Positions 1 through 6,650 of a DNA stretch of 9,727 bases are shown piece by piece (within the stretch, counting starts at the first letter, position 1; every line of letters starts with the position of its first letter). This DNA comes from Anaerolineales bacterium (GTDB lineage: Bacteria; Chloroflexota; Anaerolineae; Anaerolineales; Villigracilaceae): assembly GCA_016789485.1 (NCBI GenBank), contig JAEURE010000079.1, forward strand, positions 1 to 9,727, written 5' to 3'. The position numbers and the translations under genes were made by a program. The notes beneath the pieces were generated by a model that saw only the letters and a list, made by a program, of their open reading frames with translations, searched no databases and had not been told where the DNA came from.

Positions 1-155
1 ATTGGATCGGCGGCGATGCGCCTACGGGCGTCCCAGAATCAGGCACCGATGTCGGCGCGCTCTCCGAAGGTTACGTCTCCGTCACGCCTTTGCAGCTTGA
101 TCTGACTGCCTACCGCGCCCTCTCCGACGTCAGCACCTGGAAATGGCAAAGCTAA
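1..155 (+). CDS. surE: SurE-type 5'/3'-nucleotidase, C-terminal fragment
   Basis: This is the last 50 codons of a gene that begins upstream of the window, read in the frame starting at base 3 and ending at TAA 153-155. The visible tail contains a run ending GYVSVTPLQLDLTAY (codons about 24-38 of the fragment). That matches the conserved C-terminal signature of the SurE family (GYVSITPLxxDLT), preceded by a TDVGAL segment also typical of SurE. SurE proteins are metal-dependent phosphatases that remove phosphate from nucleoside monophosphates. The catalytic N-terminal part (DDG motif) lies outside the window and cannot be checked. The gene converges on the - strand isomerase gene and overlaps its stop codon by 4 bases. 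No T-rich terminator follows directly, but a long inverted repeat lies 40 bases beyond the stop. The family call is fairly secure for such a short fragment; substrate is unknown. Confidence 0.8.
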   Translation, partial: WIGGDAPTGVPESGTDVGALSEGYVSVTPLQLDLTAYRALSDVSTWKWQS

Positions 156-1093
156 ACGCTTGCCTTCAGAACTCGACTCTTTGCCAAGGGCTTAATTTGA
201 TATGCTCCGCAACAAGCGGGGATTAAGAGCGTATCAAATCTATTCAAGACAAACGCTTCAGACTCGGCCGATACTTGAACCTGCCCCTCGATCACGGTCA
301 ACCCGTGAAACGATTCTCCCAACGTATCCAGCGCCGCAGTGCTCTTTTCAACTGCAATAGTTTCCAGCTTGAAATATTCGCACTGGGTCAACATCTCTAC
401 TTCCCCATCAGCAATCTCCGACATCGGCAAAACAGACGTACTGGCTTTCGGATTCGAAACCGCCAGCGCTTTTTCGATGTGCAATTTGCGTTTTTCCGTT
501 TCAGGCCGTCCCCAGTCATAAACGCGATATGTGATATCCGATGTTTGCTGGATCTCATAAATAAGCATCCCCGGCCCCAGCGCGTGAATCGTACCCGGGC
601 TCATAAATAACGTATCTCCCTCTTTCACTTCAATCGATTGAGCTGTCTCAACAATTGTCCCATTTCGGATTGAATCAGCCAATGCTTCGGCTGAGATGTT
701 CGGCTTTATACCCGCGATCAATTTGGCGTTCGGTTCCACTTCCAGTACATGCCAGGCTTCAGTTTTACCGAAGAAACCATCCCCTTCCAGTTTTTTCGCC
801 TGCTCATCATTCGGGTGGACTTGCAATGACAACCACTGAGCACAATCCAGAATTTTGACCAACACTGGAAAACGATTTCCCGTCTGCGCAACTGCGCGGG
901 AGCCGAGCAGGTCACTGCCAAAGGCCTGGGAAATGTCTGCGAGGGTCCGCCCAGCATAAGGTCCAGAAGAGATGCGGTTGCCCGCATAGATGATCCACGC
1001 CTCGGCAGTTGGCGCGATCTCAGGGCGGAGTTTTGCTCCTCCCCAAACGTACTCACGATATTCAGGCTCTAATGAAAAAGGGTTTTTGTTCAT
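152..1093 (-). CDS. manA: Class I mannose-6-phosphate isomerase (cupin, zinc-dependent)
   Basis: This 313-residue protein should interconvert mannose-6-phosphate and fructose-6-phosphate in the cytoplasm, linking glycolysis to GDP-mannose and glycan synthesis. Its length fits the short Bacillus-type enzymes (about 315 residues) and not the longer E. coli form. Visible family features are an N-terminal EYVWGG motif (residues 14-19), the metal-binding QVHPND motif (91-96; Q91 and H93 as ligands), GKTEAWH (109-115; E112 as ligand), PGTIHALG (166-173; H170 as ligand) and ITYRVYDWGR (187-196), where R190 is the expected catalytic arginine. The C-terminal third is a less conserved second cupin region. 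The ATG at 1093 has no Shine-Dalgarno sequence. Instead a TAAAAT hexamer ends six bases upstream, so the transcript may be leaderless. The gene is divergent from pstS1 and overlaps the 3' end of surE. Related GPI/PMI enzymes exist, but the zinc motifs make this call solid. Confidence 0.93.
   Translation of the reverse strand: MNKNPFSLEPEYREYVWGGAKLRPEIAPTAEAWIIYAGNRISSGPYAGRTLADISQAFGSDLLGSRAVAQTGNRFPVLVKILDCAQWLSLQVHPNDEQAKKLEGDGFFGKTEAWHVLEVEPNAKLIAGIKPNISAEALADSIRNGTIVETAQSIEVKEGDTLFMSPGTIHALGPGMLIYEIQQTSDITYRVYDWGRPETEKRKLHIEKALAVSNPKASTSVLPMSEIADGEVEMLTQCEYFKLETIAVEKSTAALDTLGESFHGLTVIEGQVQVSAESEAFVLNRFDTLLIPACCGAYQIKPLAKSRVLKASV
195..239. repeat. 45-bp inverted repeat inside the 3' end of manA
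   Basis: Bases 195-207 (ATTTGATATGCTC) pair with 227-239 (GAGCGTATCAAAT) over 13 positions with one T-G wobble. The 19-base interior holds a small CGC-AACAA-GCG hairpin (208-218). The structure lies within the manA coding sequence, about 40 bases past the surE stop codon. No T-run follows on either strand, so it does not look like a standard intrinsic terminator. It may stabilise the 3' end of the surE transcript or mark a site for a DNA-binding protein. The pairing is seen directly; any role is inference. Confidence 0.5.
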
Positions 1094-1099
1094 GTAGAT

Positions 1100-1105
1100 A
1101 TTTTA
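1100..1105 (-). promoter_or_regulatory. Candidate -10 box for manA (leaderless-type start)
   Basis: On the - strand TAAAAT (five of six matches to TATAAT) is followed by six bases and then the manA ATG. A start site about seven bases past the box would fall on or next to the A of the ATG, giving a transcript without a leader. That agrees with the lack of a Shine-Dalgarno site. No convincing -35 element is visible. Confidence 0.4.
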
Positions 1106-1137
1106 CAGCCAAATAGACAGATGACGCCCAAATATCC

Positions 1138-1191
1138 TTAACAAGACGTTAACCAATCCTTCCATTGACCTTAAGACCCCGCTGATACCAT
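1138..1191 (+). promoter_or_regulatory. Candidate Pho box and core promoter of the pstS1 operon
   Basis: Four hexamers start at exact 11-bp intervals: TTAACA at 1138, TTAACC at 1149, TTCCAT at 1160 and TTAAGA at 1171. Direct repeats with 11-bp period are the hallmark of PhoB/PhoP-type response-regulator sites, and TTAACA is the Bacillus PhoP repeat consensus. Nine bases after the last hexamer comes TACCAT (1186-1191), a four-of-six match to TATAAT. There is no -35 hexamer, as expected where a Pho box takes its place. The predicted start near 1198 gives a leader of about 29 bases containing the AAGGAG ribosome binding site at 1211-1216. The third repeat is the weakest. The regulator itself is not in the window. 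Confidence 0.6.
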
Positions 1192-1226
1192 CTCACTTGT
1201 AAATATAAAAAAGGAGAAATAGAGAA

Positions 1227-2291
1227 ATGTCCAAAATTGTTCGTACTTTATTGTTCGTAATGACAGCCATGAGCCTTTTGCTCGCAGCTTGCGGTGCCCC
1301 TGCCGTAGAAGCCCCTGTTGCTACCGAAGCTGTCGTTGAAGCTACTGAAGCCCCAGCCGAACCGACCGCCGCCCCCACTGATGATCCAATGGCAATGTAT
1401 GCTCCAGACGCCGTCACAGGGGACATTATCACCGCTGGTTCTTCCACGGTCTTCCCTCTTTCTGAGCGCATGGCTGAACTGTTCCAGCAGGAAGGCTACA
1501 CTGGCAACATCACCGTGGACAGCATTGGTTCCGGCGCTGGCTTTGAACGCTTCTGCGTTGCCGGTGAATCTGATATTGCTAATGCTTCCCGCGCCATCAA
1601 GGATAGCGAAGTTGAAGCTTGCGCCGCCATCGGTCGCGAGCCTTTGGAATTCCGTGTCGGCACTGATGCTCTCGCTGTGGTTGTGAGCGCTCAAAATGAT
1701 TTCGTCACCAACCTTACCAAGGAACAACTTGGCAAGATCTTCTCCGGCGAGTTCACCACTTGGGATCAGGTGGATGCGTCCTACCCTGCTGAAACCATCC
1801 TCGTTTACAGTCCCGGTTCCGACAGCGGCACTTTCGATTATTTCGTCGAAGCTGTAGTTGCGCCACTGACCCTTAATGCAGACGGCAAAGCTGATGTTAC
1901 CCTCGGTGAAGAAGCCTTGCTTGGCCTGGAAGGCGCTCAGTTCTCTGAAGATGACAACGTCCTGGTTAAGGGCGTGGAAGGCAGCCCCTACGCCATCGGC
2001 TACTTCGGCTATGCTTATTTTGTCGAAAACCAGGGTGCCCTGAAAGCCCTCGATATCGAAGGCGTTGCGCCCAATCAGGAAGATGTGGACAATGGAACCT
2101 ATCCCCTTGCCCGTCCGCTCTTCATTTATTCCGACGCAACCATCATGACTGAGAAGCCCCAAGTTGCCGCTTTCATCTACTTCTACCTCAGCAATGTCAA
2201 TGACAACATCGTGGATGTCGGTTACTTCCCTGCTCCTGCTGACGCTCTTCAGAGTGCCATGGATGCCTGGACTGCCGGCACTGGCAACTAA
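1227..2291 (+). CDS. pstS: Phosphate-binding lipoprotein PstS (system 1)
   Basis: This is the extracytoplasmic phosphate receptor of an ABC importer, 354 residues. A lipoprotein signal peptide ends in the lipobox LAAC (19-22, lipidated Cys22). It is followed by an Ala/Pro/Glu/Thr-rich tether (about 23-62) and the binding domain. Visible ligand-loop motifs are GSSTVFP (71-77), GSGAGFERF (101-109), SDIANASR (115-122) and PGSDSGTF (196-203). The FC...DIANASR arrangement and the later cysteine (C132) resemble the SphX-like branch of PstS proteins. The ATG at 1227 is supported by AAGGAG ten bases upstream and by the signal peptide starting there. The gene opens the pstS-pstC-pstA-pstB-arsC-phoU cluster behind a candidate Pho box. 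A hairpin follows the stop codon, which would allow more PstS than membrane subunits. A related oxyanion as ligand cannot be excluded, but phosphate is strongly favoured by context. Confidence 0.95.
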   Translation: MSKIVRTLLFVMTAMSLLLAACGAPAVEAPVATEAVVEATEAPAEPTAAPTDDPMAMYAPDAVTGDIITAGSSTVFPLSERMAELFQQEGYTGNITVDSIGSGAGFERFCVAGESDIANASRAIKDSEVEACAAIGREPLEFRVGTDALAVVVSAQNDFVTNLTKEQLGKIFSGEFTTWDQVDASYPAETILVYSPGSDSGTFDYFVEAVVAPLTLNADGKADVTLGEEALLGLEGAQFSEDDNVLVKGVEGSPYAIGYFGYAYFVENQGALKALDIEGVAPNQEDVDNGTYPLARPLFIYSDATIMTEKPQVAAFIYFYLSNVNDNIVDVGYFPAPADALQSAMDAWTAGTGN

Positions 2292-2309
2292 GAAATAGCA
2301 AAAACATTT

Positions 2310-2342
2310 TGGGCTGGTCTCAGCAATGGGGCCAGCCCATTT
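2310..2342 (+). terminator. Intercistronic hairpin between pstS1 and pstC1 (attenuator-like)
   Basis: TGGGCTGGTC (2310-2319) pairs with GGCCAGCCCA (2330-2339) over ten positions with one T-G wobble, around a ten-base loop. Only three T residues follow, so termination is probably partial. The location, 18 bases past the pstS1 stop, fits an attenuator or an mRNA 3'-end stabiliser that favours pstS1 expression. The rest of the 138-base gap to pstC1 is AT-rich, and I see no convincing promoter in it. Confidence 0.6.
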
Positions 2343-2429
2343 ACGCGTATATAAGTTTTAATCGTTGAAATTATTAATAAATTCATTTTCCATTATTTTC
2401 GAAACCCAGCACCACTCAAGAGAGTGCAT

Positions 2430-3380
2430 ATGAAGGAAGAAACCCTCAACTTAAAAACATTGGAAACGCAAAGTTTCCGTCAGTTCGACTTGAAAAAGAA
2501 ACGTCGAACCGGGGAAAGCATCATTCAAACCTTGCTTTTCCTTGCCGGCATCCTGTCCATTTTCGTCACCATCGCCATTGTGTACGAACTGGGCAAGGAA
2601 GCCATGCTTTTCTTTAATGACCCTGACGTGACATTGGGGAAATTTTTCGGTACCACCAAATGGCAGCCAGGAATCGGGCAATACGGCATTTGGGCATTGG
2701 TCTCTGCAACGCTTGTGACGAGTTTTATTGCTATTTTGATATCACTTCCCCTGGGGCTTGCATCGGCGATCTATCTGAGCGAGTACGCATCTTTTAAAGC
2801 ACGGTCCATCCTCAAGCCGATTTTAGAAATCCTCGCAGGTATTCCAACGGTTGTGTATGGTTATTTCGCCCTGCTGTTCATTACACCCATTCTCAAGTCC
2901 ATTATTGGAGAGCAGCTGCAGGTTTATAACATGCTCTCCGCCGGCATCGTAATGGGGATCATGATCCTGCCGCTTATCTCTTCGATGAGCGAGGATGCGT
3001 TAAGCGCCGTGCCGCGTTCCCTGCGAGAAGCCGCCTACGCGATGGGTGCTACAAAAGTGGAAACCAGTCTACAGGTGGTTTTGCCCGCTGCGCTCTCCGG
3101 GATCGGTGCGGCGTTGATCATTGGAATATCCCGCGCTGTCGGCGAGACCATGATCGTGGCAGTCGCCGCTGGGTCAGGCCCCAACTTCTCGTTCAATCCG
3201 CTGGATGCAGCTGAAACCATGACCGGGCATATCGCCCGCATCAGCGGCGGCGACCTCTCCTATAACAGCATTGATTACACCAGTCTCTTCGCAATTGCGC
3301 TGATGCTGTTCCTGCTGACCCTTGTGTTAAACCTAATCAGTCAATGGATAGTCAATCGGTTCAGAGAACGGTACGAGTAG
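2430..3380 (+). CDS. pstC: Phosphate ABC transporter permease PstC (system 1)
   Basis: This is one of the two channel-forming inner-membrane subunits of the phosphate importer, 316 residues, the usual PstC size. A polar, Lys/Arg-rich N-terminus (1-29) precedes the first membrane helix (about 31-52). Further hydrophobic segments lie at roughly 88-117, 130-156, 168-186, 218-248 and 284-308. The cytoplasmic EAA loop that docks on PstB is clear at 188-219, with EDALSAVPRSLREAAYAMGAT. The segment ILAGIPTVVYGYFAL (134-148) is typical of PstC/PstA. I chose ATG 2430 over the in-frame GTG at 2424, because the only purine-rich ribosome-binding stretch (AAGAGAG, 2418-2424) overlaps that GTG. The gene is followed after 6 bases by pstA1. 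Confidence 0.94.
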   Translation: MKEETLNLKTLETQSFRQFDLKKKRRTGESIIQTLLFLAGILSIFVTIAIVYELGKEAMLFFNDPDVTLGKFFGTTKWQPGIGQYGIWALVSATLVTSFIAILISLPLGLASAIYLSEYASFKARSILKPILEILAGIPTVVYGYFALLFITPILKSIIGEQLQVYNMLSAGIVMGIMILPLISSMSEDALSAVPRSLREAAYAMGATKVETSLQVVLPAALSGIGAALIIGISRAVGETMIVAVAAGSGPNFSFNPLDAAETMTGHIARISGGDLSYNSIDYTSLFAIALMLFLLTLVLNLISQWIVNRFRERYE

Positions 3381-3386
3381 GCAGCC

Positions 3387-4622
3387 ATGTATACAAATAA
3401 TCATTACCCTCAAGATCAGGATTTTCGCCAGGCGCTCAGTGGACGCTACCGCACAGCAACCATTTGGCAGGGCTTGTTCCTATCCGCATTGTTGATTGCG
3501 ATTATCAGTCTCACGGCGCTCATTTACAACGTTGTGGATGGTGCCTTCGGTTATGTAGCTTTTGACTATAAGAAAGACCCTGCTGAGTTCACATCCACGC
3601 CGTTGACTGAACTTACACAGGACGAGTTAATCATCATTCTCAAGGATAATCTGTCTTCGGGCGCATACAAAAAATTGGAAAATGAAAAACCCATGCAGAA
3701 ACGCTCTCAAGCAGAACTATATACCCTTTTTCTTGAGCGCCTTGTCCAACTGGATACCAAAGAAACCTGGAGTATGACCAACTCGCTGATGAACAGTGAA
3801 AAGATAAAAGCAGAAGTTGCAGAGAAATATCCTACTGCAACCCTTGAATTCCGCTCCTGGCTCACCCCTCAATTTTTAGTCACTCCCATGTCATCCAAGG
3901 CTGAGTTTGCGGGAGTCCGCACGGCTGTTTTGGGCTCTTTATGGCTTGTTGGAATTGCCATTCTGTTTTCCCTGCCAATTGGCACAGGGGCGGCTATTTA
4001 TTTGCAGGAATACGCGCCAAAGAACTGGCTCACTGGCATTATCCAAACAAACATCAATAACCTGGCAGGCGTGCCAAGTATTGTGTATGGAATGCTGGGA
4101 CTGGCGATCTTTGTCCGCGTGATGGAGCCACTTACCAGCGGAGCCCTGTTCGGAGTCACTGACTCAAATGGACGTACGGTCCTCTCCGCCGGGTTGACCA
4201 TGGGCGTGCTGGTACTGCCACTCATCATTATCAATGCACAGGAAGCCATCAAAGCCGTTCCTGACTCACTCAGGCAGGCAGCATACGGAGTAGGAGCAAC
4301 GCGCTGGCAGGCTGTTTGGTACCACGTTCTGCCGAACGCACTGCCCGGCATTCTCACTGGCAGTATCCTCGCGCTTTCCCGCGCCTTGGGTGAGACCGCA
4401 CCACTTATTGTTGTAGGCGCATCCACCTTCATCAGCCTTGACCCGCAAAGCCCGTTCTCCAAATTTACCGCTTTGCCAATCCAGATCTATCAATGGACAA
4501 CAAGGGCTCAATCCGAATTTCATGCCATCGCAGCAGGCGCAATCGTTGTTCTGCTTGTTCTCCTCTTAACTCTGAATGCAACTGCGGTTCTTCTCCGCAA
4601 CCGCTTTCAGAGACGATGGTAA
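3387..4622 (+). CDS. pstA: Phosphate ABC transporter permease PstA with large extracytoplasmic insert (system 1)
   Basis: This is the second channel subunit, pairing with PstC1. At 411 residues it is well above the roughly 280-300 usual for PstA. TM1 lies at about 27-49. A mostly hydrophilic, probably helical segment (about 52-155, rich in Lys, Glu and Leu) then precedes the conserved entry into the permease domain ([13 protein letters not shown], 157-169). The domain itself has helices near 177-206, 222-245, 265-283, 315-348 and 378-403. The EAA loop at 285-316 contains [21 protein letters not shown], and [10 protein letters not shown] (226-235) is the family motif. The system 2 PstA goes from TM1 to the same SW.....F motif in under 30 residues, so the extra segment is specific to PstA1. 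By topology it should lie outside the membrane, next to the docked PstS. Its role is unknown. Confidence 0.93.
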   Translation: MYTNNHYPQDQDFRQALSGRYRTATIWQGLFLSALLIAIISLTALIYNVVDGAFGYVAFDYKKDPAEFTSTPLTELTQDELIIILKDNLSSGAYKKLENEKPMQKRSQAELYTLFLERLVQLDTKETWSMTNSLMNSEKIKAEVAEKYPTATLEFRSWLTPQFLVTPMSSKAEFAGVRTAVLGSLWLVGIAILFSLPIGTGAAIYLQEYAPKNWLTGIIQTNINNLAGVPSIVYGMLGLAIFVRVMEPLTSGALFGVTDSNGRTVLSAGLTMGVLVLPLIIINAQEAIKAVPDSLRQAAYGVGATRWQAVWYHVLPNALPGILTGSILALSRALGETAPLIVVGASTFISLDPQSPFSKFTALPIQIYQWTTRAQSEFHAIAAGAIVVLLVLLLTLNATAVLLRNRFQRRW

Positions 4623-4646
4623 TCCTTCAATTTGTGGATATAAACT

Positions 4647-5417
4647 ATGGAAAATAAATACGCAATCGAATCCAACAATCTCTCCATTCACTACGGCAGC
4701 TACACAGCCGTCAAAAATGTAAGTGTGAAGATCCAGCCGCAAAAAATCACGGCGATCATCGGCCCATCTGGTTGTGGCAAATCGACACTATTGCGGGCCT
4801 TGAATCGAATGAATGACTTTGTGCCGGGCTGTCATGTGACTGGTGAATTGTTCTTACAGGGGCAAAACCTCTACGGCAATCAAATCGACCCGGTAGAAGT
4901 CCGCCGCAAAATCGGCATGGTCTTCCAAAAACCCAATCCTTTCCCAAAATCGATTTACGAAAACATTGCCTGGGGGGCGCGCATCAACGGCTTCAAGGGA
5001 AAGATGGACGAACTTGTTGAGCAATCATTACGCAGTGCCGCCCTCTGGGATGAAGTGAAAGATAAACTTCAAGAAAGCGCCTACGCCCTCTCCGGCGGGC
5101 AGCAACAGCGTTTGTGCATTGCCCGCACCATCGCCATCCAACCCGAGATCATCCTCATGGATGAACCCGCGTCCGCGCTCGACCCCATCTCCACACTCCG
5201 CATCGAAGAATTGATGCAGGAACTTAAGAAGAACTACACCATCATCATTGTTACCCATAACATGCAGCAAGCCGCTCGCGCCTCAGACTTCACCGCCATG
5301 ATGATGATCGACGACAATCGCGCAGGCGGCGTGATCGAATTCGATGAAACAAAAAAGATATTCACCCGCCCATCCGACAAACGCACAGAAGACTATGTAA
5401 CAGGAAGGTTTGGCTAA
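4647..5417 (+). CDS. pstB: Phosphate ABC transporter ATP-binding protein PstB (system 1)
   Basis: This is the cytoplasmic ATPase that drives phosphate import as a dimer beneath PstC1 and PstA1, 256 residues, the normal length. All ABC motifs are intact: Walker [10 protein letters not shown] (39-47), Q-loop with the PstB hallmark [15 protein letters not shown] (Q94), signature LSGGQ (148-152), Walker B and D-loop [10 protein letters not shown] (171-180; catalytic E173) and H-loop H204. The C-terminal EDYVTGRFG is also typical of PstB. It starts 24 bases after pstA1 with only a weak ribosome binding site (GTGG region). Its stop codon is one base before the arsC start, which implies translational coupling. 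Compared with PstB2, it carries several extra residues after the H-loop (near 218-230). Confidence 0.96.
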   Translation: MENKYAIESNNLSIHYGSYTAVKNVSVKIQPQKITAIIGPSGCGKSTLLRALNRMNDFVPGCHVTGELFLQGQNLYGNQIDPVEVRRKIGMVFQKPNPFPKSIYENIAWGARINGFKGKMDELVEQSLRSAALWDEVKDKLQESAYALSGGQQQRLCIARTIAIQPEIILMDEPASALDPISTLRIEELMQELKKNYTIIIVTHNMQQAARASDFTAMMMIDDNRAGGVIEFDETKKIFTRPSDKRTEDYVTGRFG

Positions 5418-5418
5418 C

Positions 5419-5868
5419 ATGTCAAAACCAAAAGTCTTATTCCTTTGCACAGGCAACTCGGCACGCAGCCAACTTGCCGAAGGACTGCTGCGCACATTGG
5501 CAGGAGACGAATTTGAAGTTTTCAGCGCAGGCACCGAGCCAAAGGGCAGCATCCTGCCCGAGGTCCATGAAGCGATGCGCGAAGTTGGAATCGATATTTC
5601 GGGTCAGTGGTCAAAATCCGTCACGGAATATCTTGGCAAAACTCACTTCACACATGTCGTCACCGTATGTGCAGATGCCGAGGAAAATTGTCCCGCTGTT
5701 TTTTTGAATATGGGGACTCACGATCATTGGCCTTTTGATGACCCCGCAAAATTCGACGAAAGAACCCGCCTCGAATCTACCCGGCAGGTGCGCGACCAAA
5801 TTGAAAATCGCCTGCGCCTTTGGCTTATCGAACAAGGCATCACCCCAGCGGACTATCGTCAGATGTAA
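5419..5868 (+). CDS. arsC: Thioredoxin-coupled arsenate reductase (low-Mr phosphatase fold)
   Basis: This 149-residue cytoplasmic enzyme should reduce arsenate to arsenite. The phosphate-binding loop CTGNSARS (C10-S17, CX5R) is the active site shared with low-molecular-weight tyrosine phosphatases. Two further cysteines, C84 and C91 in VCADAEENCP, plus HWPFDDPA (103-110) match the three-cysteine relay and the aspartate-containing loop of the pI258-type, thioredoxin-recycled ArsC family. The pI258 numbering is C10, C82 and C89. C15 of that enzyme is Ala here, a position not part of the relay. I chose ATG 5419 over the in-frame TTG at 5410, because AGGAAGG (5402-5408) is spaced correctly only for the ATG. 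It begins one base after the pstB1 stop and precedes phoU by 40 bases. A pure phosphatase role is possible but less likely given the relay cysteines. Confidence 0.88.
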   Translation: MSKPKVLFLCTGNSARSQLAEGLLRTLAGDEFEVFSAGTEPKGSILPEVHEAMREVGIDISGQWSKSVTEYLGKTHFTHVVTVCADAEENCPAVFLNMGTHDHWPFDDPAKFDERTRLESTRQVRDQIENRLRLWLIEQGITPADYRQM

Positions 5869-5908
5869 TTGACGGTAGTAAAATAGAAAGATACCCATCA
5901 GAGGTCTT

Positions 5909-6598
5909 ATGATTAGAAAAACATTTGAGAGTGAAATTCAGCAGGTGAAGGACGAAGTGATTCTGCTTGGCTCCATGGTGGAACATGCCATCCTTGGTTC
6001 GGTGGAAGCTTTAAAGAAGCGGGATATTGCGGCTTCTGAAAAGATTATGGCGGAAGATAAAGAGATCAACAAGAAGCGTTTTGCAATTGAAAACCAACTG
6101 ATGATTCTGATCGCCACCCAGCAGCCGATGGCGCATGATTTGCGCCTGCTGGCATCCACGATGGAAATCATCTCCGAGTTGGAACGCATGGGAGATTATG
6201 CGAAAGGCATCGCCAACATCAATGTTCGCATGGGTGAGGAAGCCCTGCTTAAGCCGTTGATCGACATCCCGCGCATGGCGCAAATTGGCACAAGCATGCT
6301 GCACCGTGCCTTGAGCGCCTTCATCAATGAAGATGTGGAAGTGGCGAAGTCCATCCCCGTGGAAGATGATGAAGTGGATGCGCTCTATAACCAAATCTAT
6401 CGCGAGTTGATGTTGATCATCATTCAGGATCCCAAATCCATTGAGCGTGCAAACTGGCTGTTGTGGGTGGCACACAACCTCGAACGCGTGGCCGATCGTG
6501 TGACCAACATTTGCGAACGGACCATTTTTATTGCGACAGGCTCATTCAGCGAGATCAAATCCAGCGACGATGAGTTCTGGAAGGGTCAGCACAGGTAA
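5909..6598 (+). CDS. phoU: PhoU, phosphate transport and signalling regulator
   Basis: This 229-residue all-helical cytoplasmic protein has two PhoU repeats. The paired metal-binding motifs (E/D-x-x-x-D) are visible as ELERMGDYAKGIA (90-102; E92, D96) and NLERVADRVTNICER (190-204; E192, D196). PhoU proteins restrain Pst uptake and relay transporter state to a PhoR-type kinase so that the Pho regulon is off when phosphate is plentiful. Length and motif spacing are standard. The start ATG follows AGAGG (5900-5904) with a rather short four-base spacer. The gene closes the first cluster and is followed at once by a strong terminator. No sensor kinase or response regulator gene accompanies it here, so its signalling partner must be encoded elsewhere. 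Confidence 0.95.
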   Translation: MIRKTFESEIQQVKDEVILLGSMVEHAILGSVEALKKRDIAASEKIMAEDKEINKKRFAIENQLMILIATQQPMAHDLRLLASTMEIISELERMGDYAKGIANINVRMGEEALLKPLIDIPRMAQIGTSMLHRALSAFINEDVEVAKSIPVEDDEVDALYNQIYRELMLIIIQDPKSIERANWLLWVAHNLERVADRVTNICERTIFIATGSFSEIKSSDDEFWKGQHR

Positions 6599-6599
6599 C

Positions 6600-6634
6600 A
6601 AAAGTGGATGCAGAAAATTTGCATCCACTTTTTT
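6600..6634 (+). terminator. Strong rho-independent terminator after phoU, probably bidirectional
   Basis: AAAAGTGGATGCA (6600-6612) pairs perfectly with TGCATCCACTTTT (6620-6632) around a seven-base loop, and the T-run continues to 6634. It begins one base after the phoU stop codon. It lies between convergent phoU and pstB2. The A-tract on its left side gives a T-tract on the - strand, so it can also end pstB2 transcription. Confidence 0.92.
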
Positions 6635-6650
6635 ATTATTCAAAGAGCCG

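Noticed and set aside
1248..2162. A 304-codon open frame on the - strand opposite pstS1
   Set aside because: It is antisense to a gene with clear lipobox and phosphate-loop motifs, its translation shows no recognisable family features, and it has no promoter or ribosome binding site of note.
2424..2429. GTG start for pstC1, two codons upstream of ATG 2430
   Set aside because: The only Shine-Dalgarno-like purine tract (2418-2424) overlaps the GTG, so ATG 2430 fits better.
2340..2429. Possible promoter in the AT-rich gap before pstC1 (TTGAAA at 2365)
   Set aside because: No -10 hexamer better than three or four of six matches occurs at acceptable spacing; AT-richness alone is not evidence.
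3998..4462. A 154-codon - strand frame opposite pstA1
   Set aside because: It is a shadow of the conserved permease domain; no independent coding signal.
5410..5418. TTG start for arsC overlapping the pstB1 end
   Set aside because: AGGAAGG at 5402-5408 would be only one base away; ATG 5419 has proper spacing and places the active-site Cys at position 10 as in the family.
5869..5898. Possible internal promoter for phoU (TTGACG at 5869; TAAAAT at 5879)
   Set aside because: The two elements are too close to form one promoter: the spacer is only four bases. TAAAAT has no -35 partner and TTGACG has only a poor -10 (TACCCA) at 17 bp. It could still be a weak activator-dependent promoter.
6011..6475. 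A 154-codon - strand frame opposite phoU, rich in His and Gln
   Set aside because: The composition reflects the reverse complement of phoU codons; no start signal or family resemblance.
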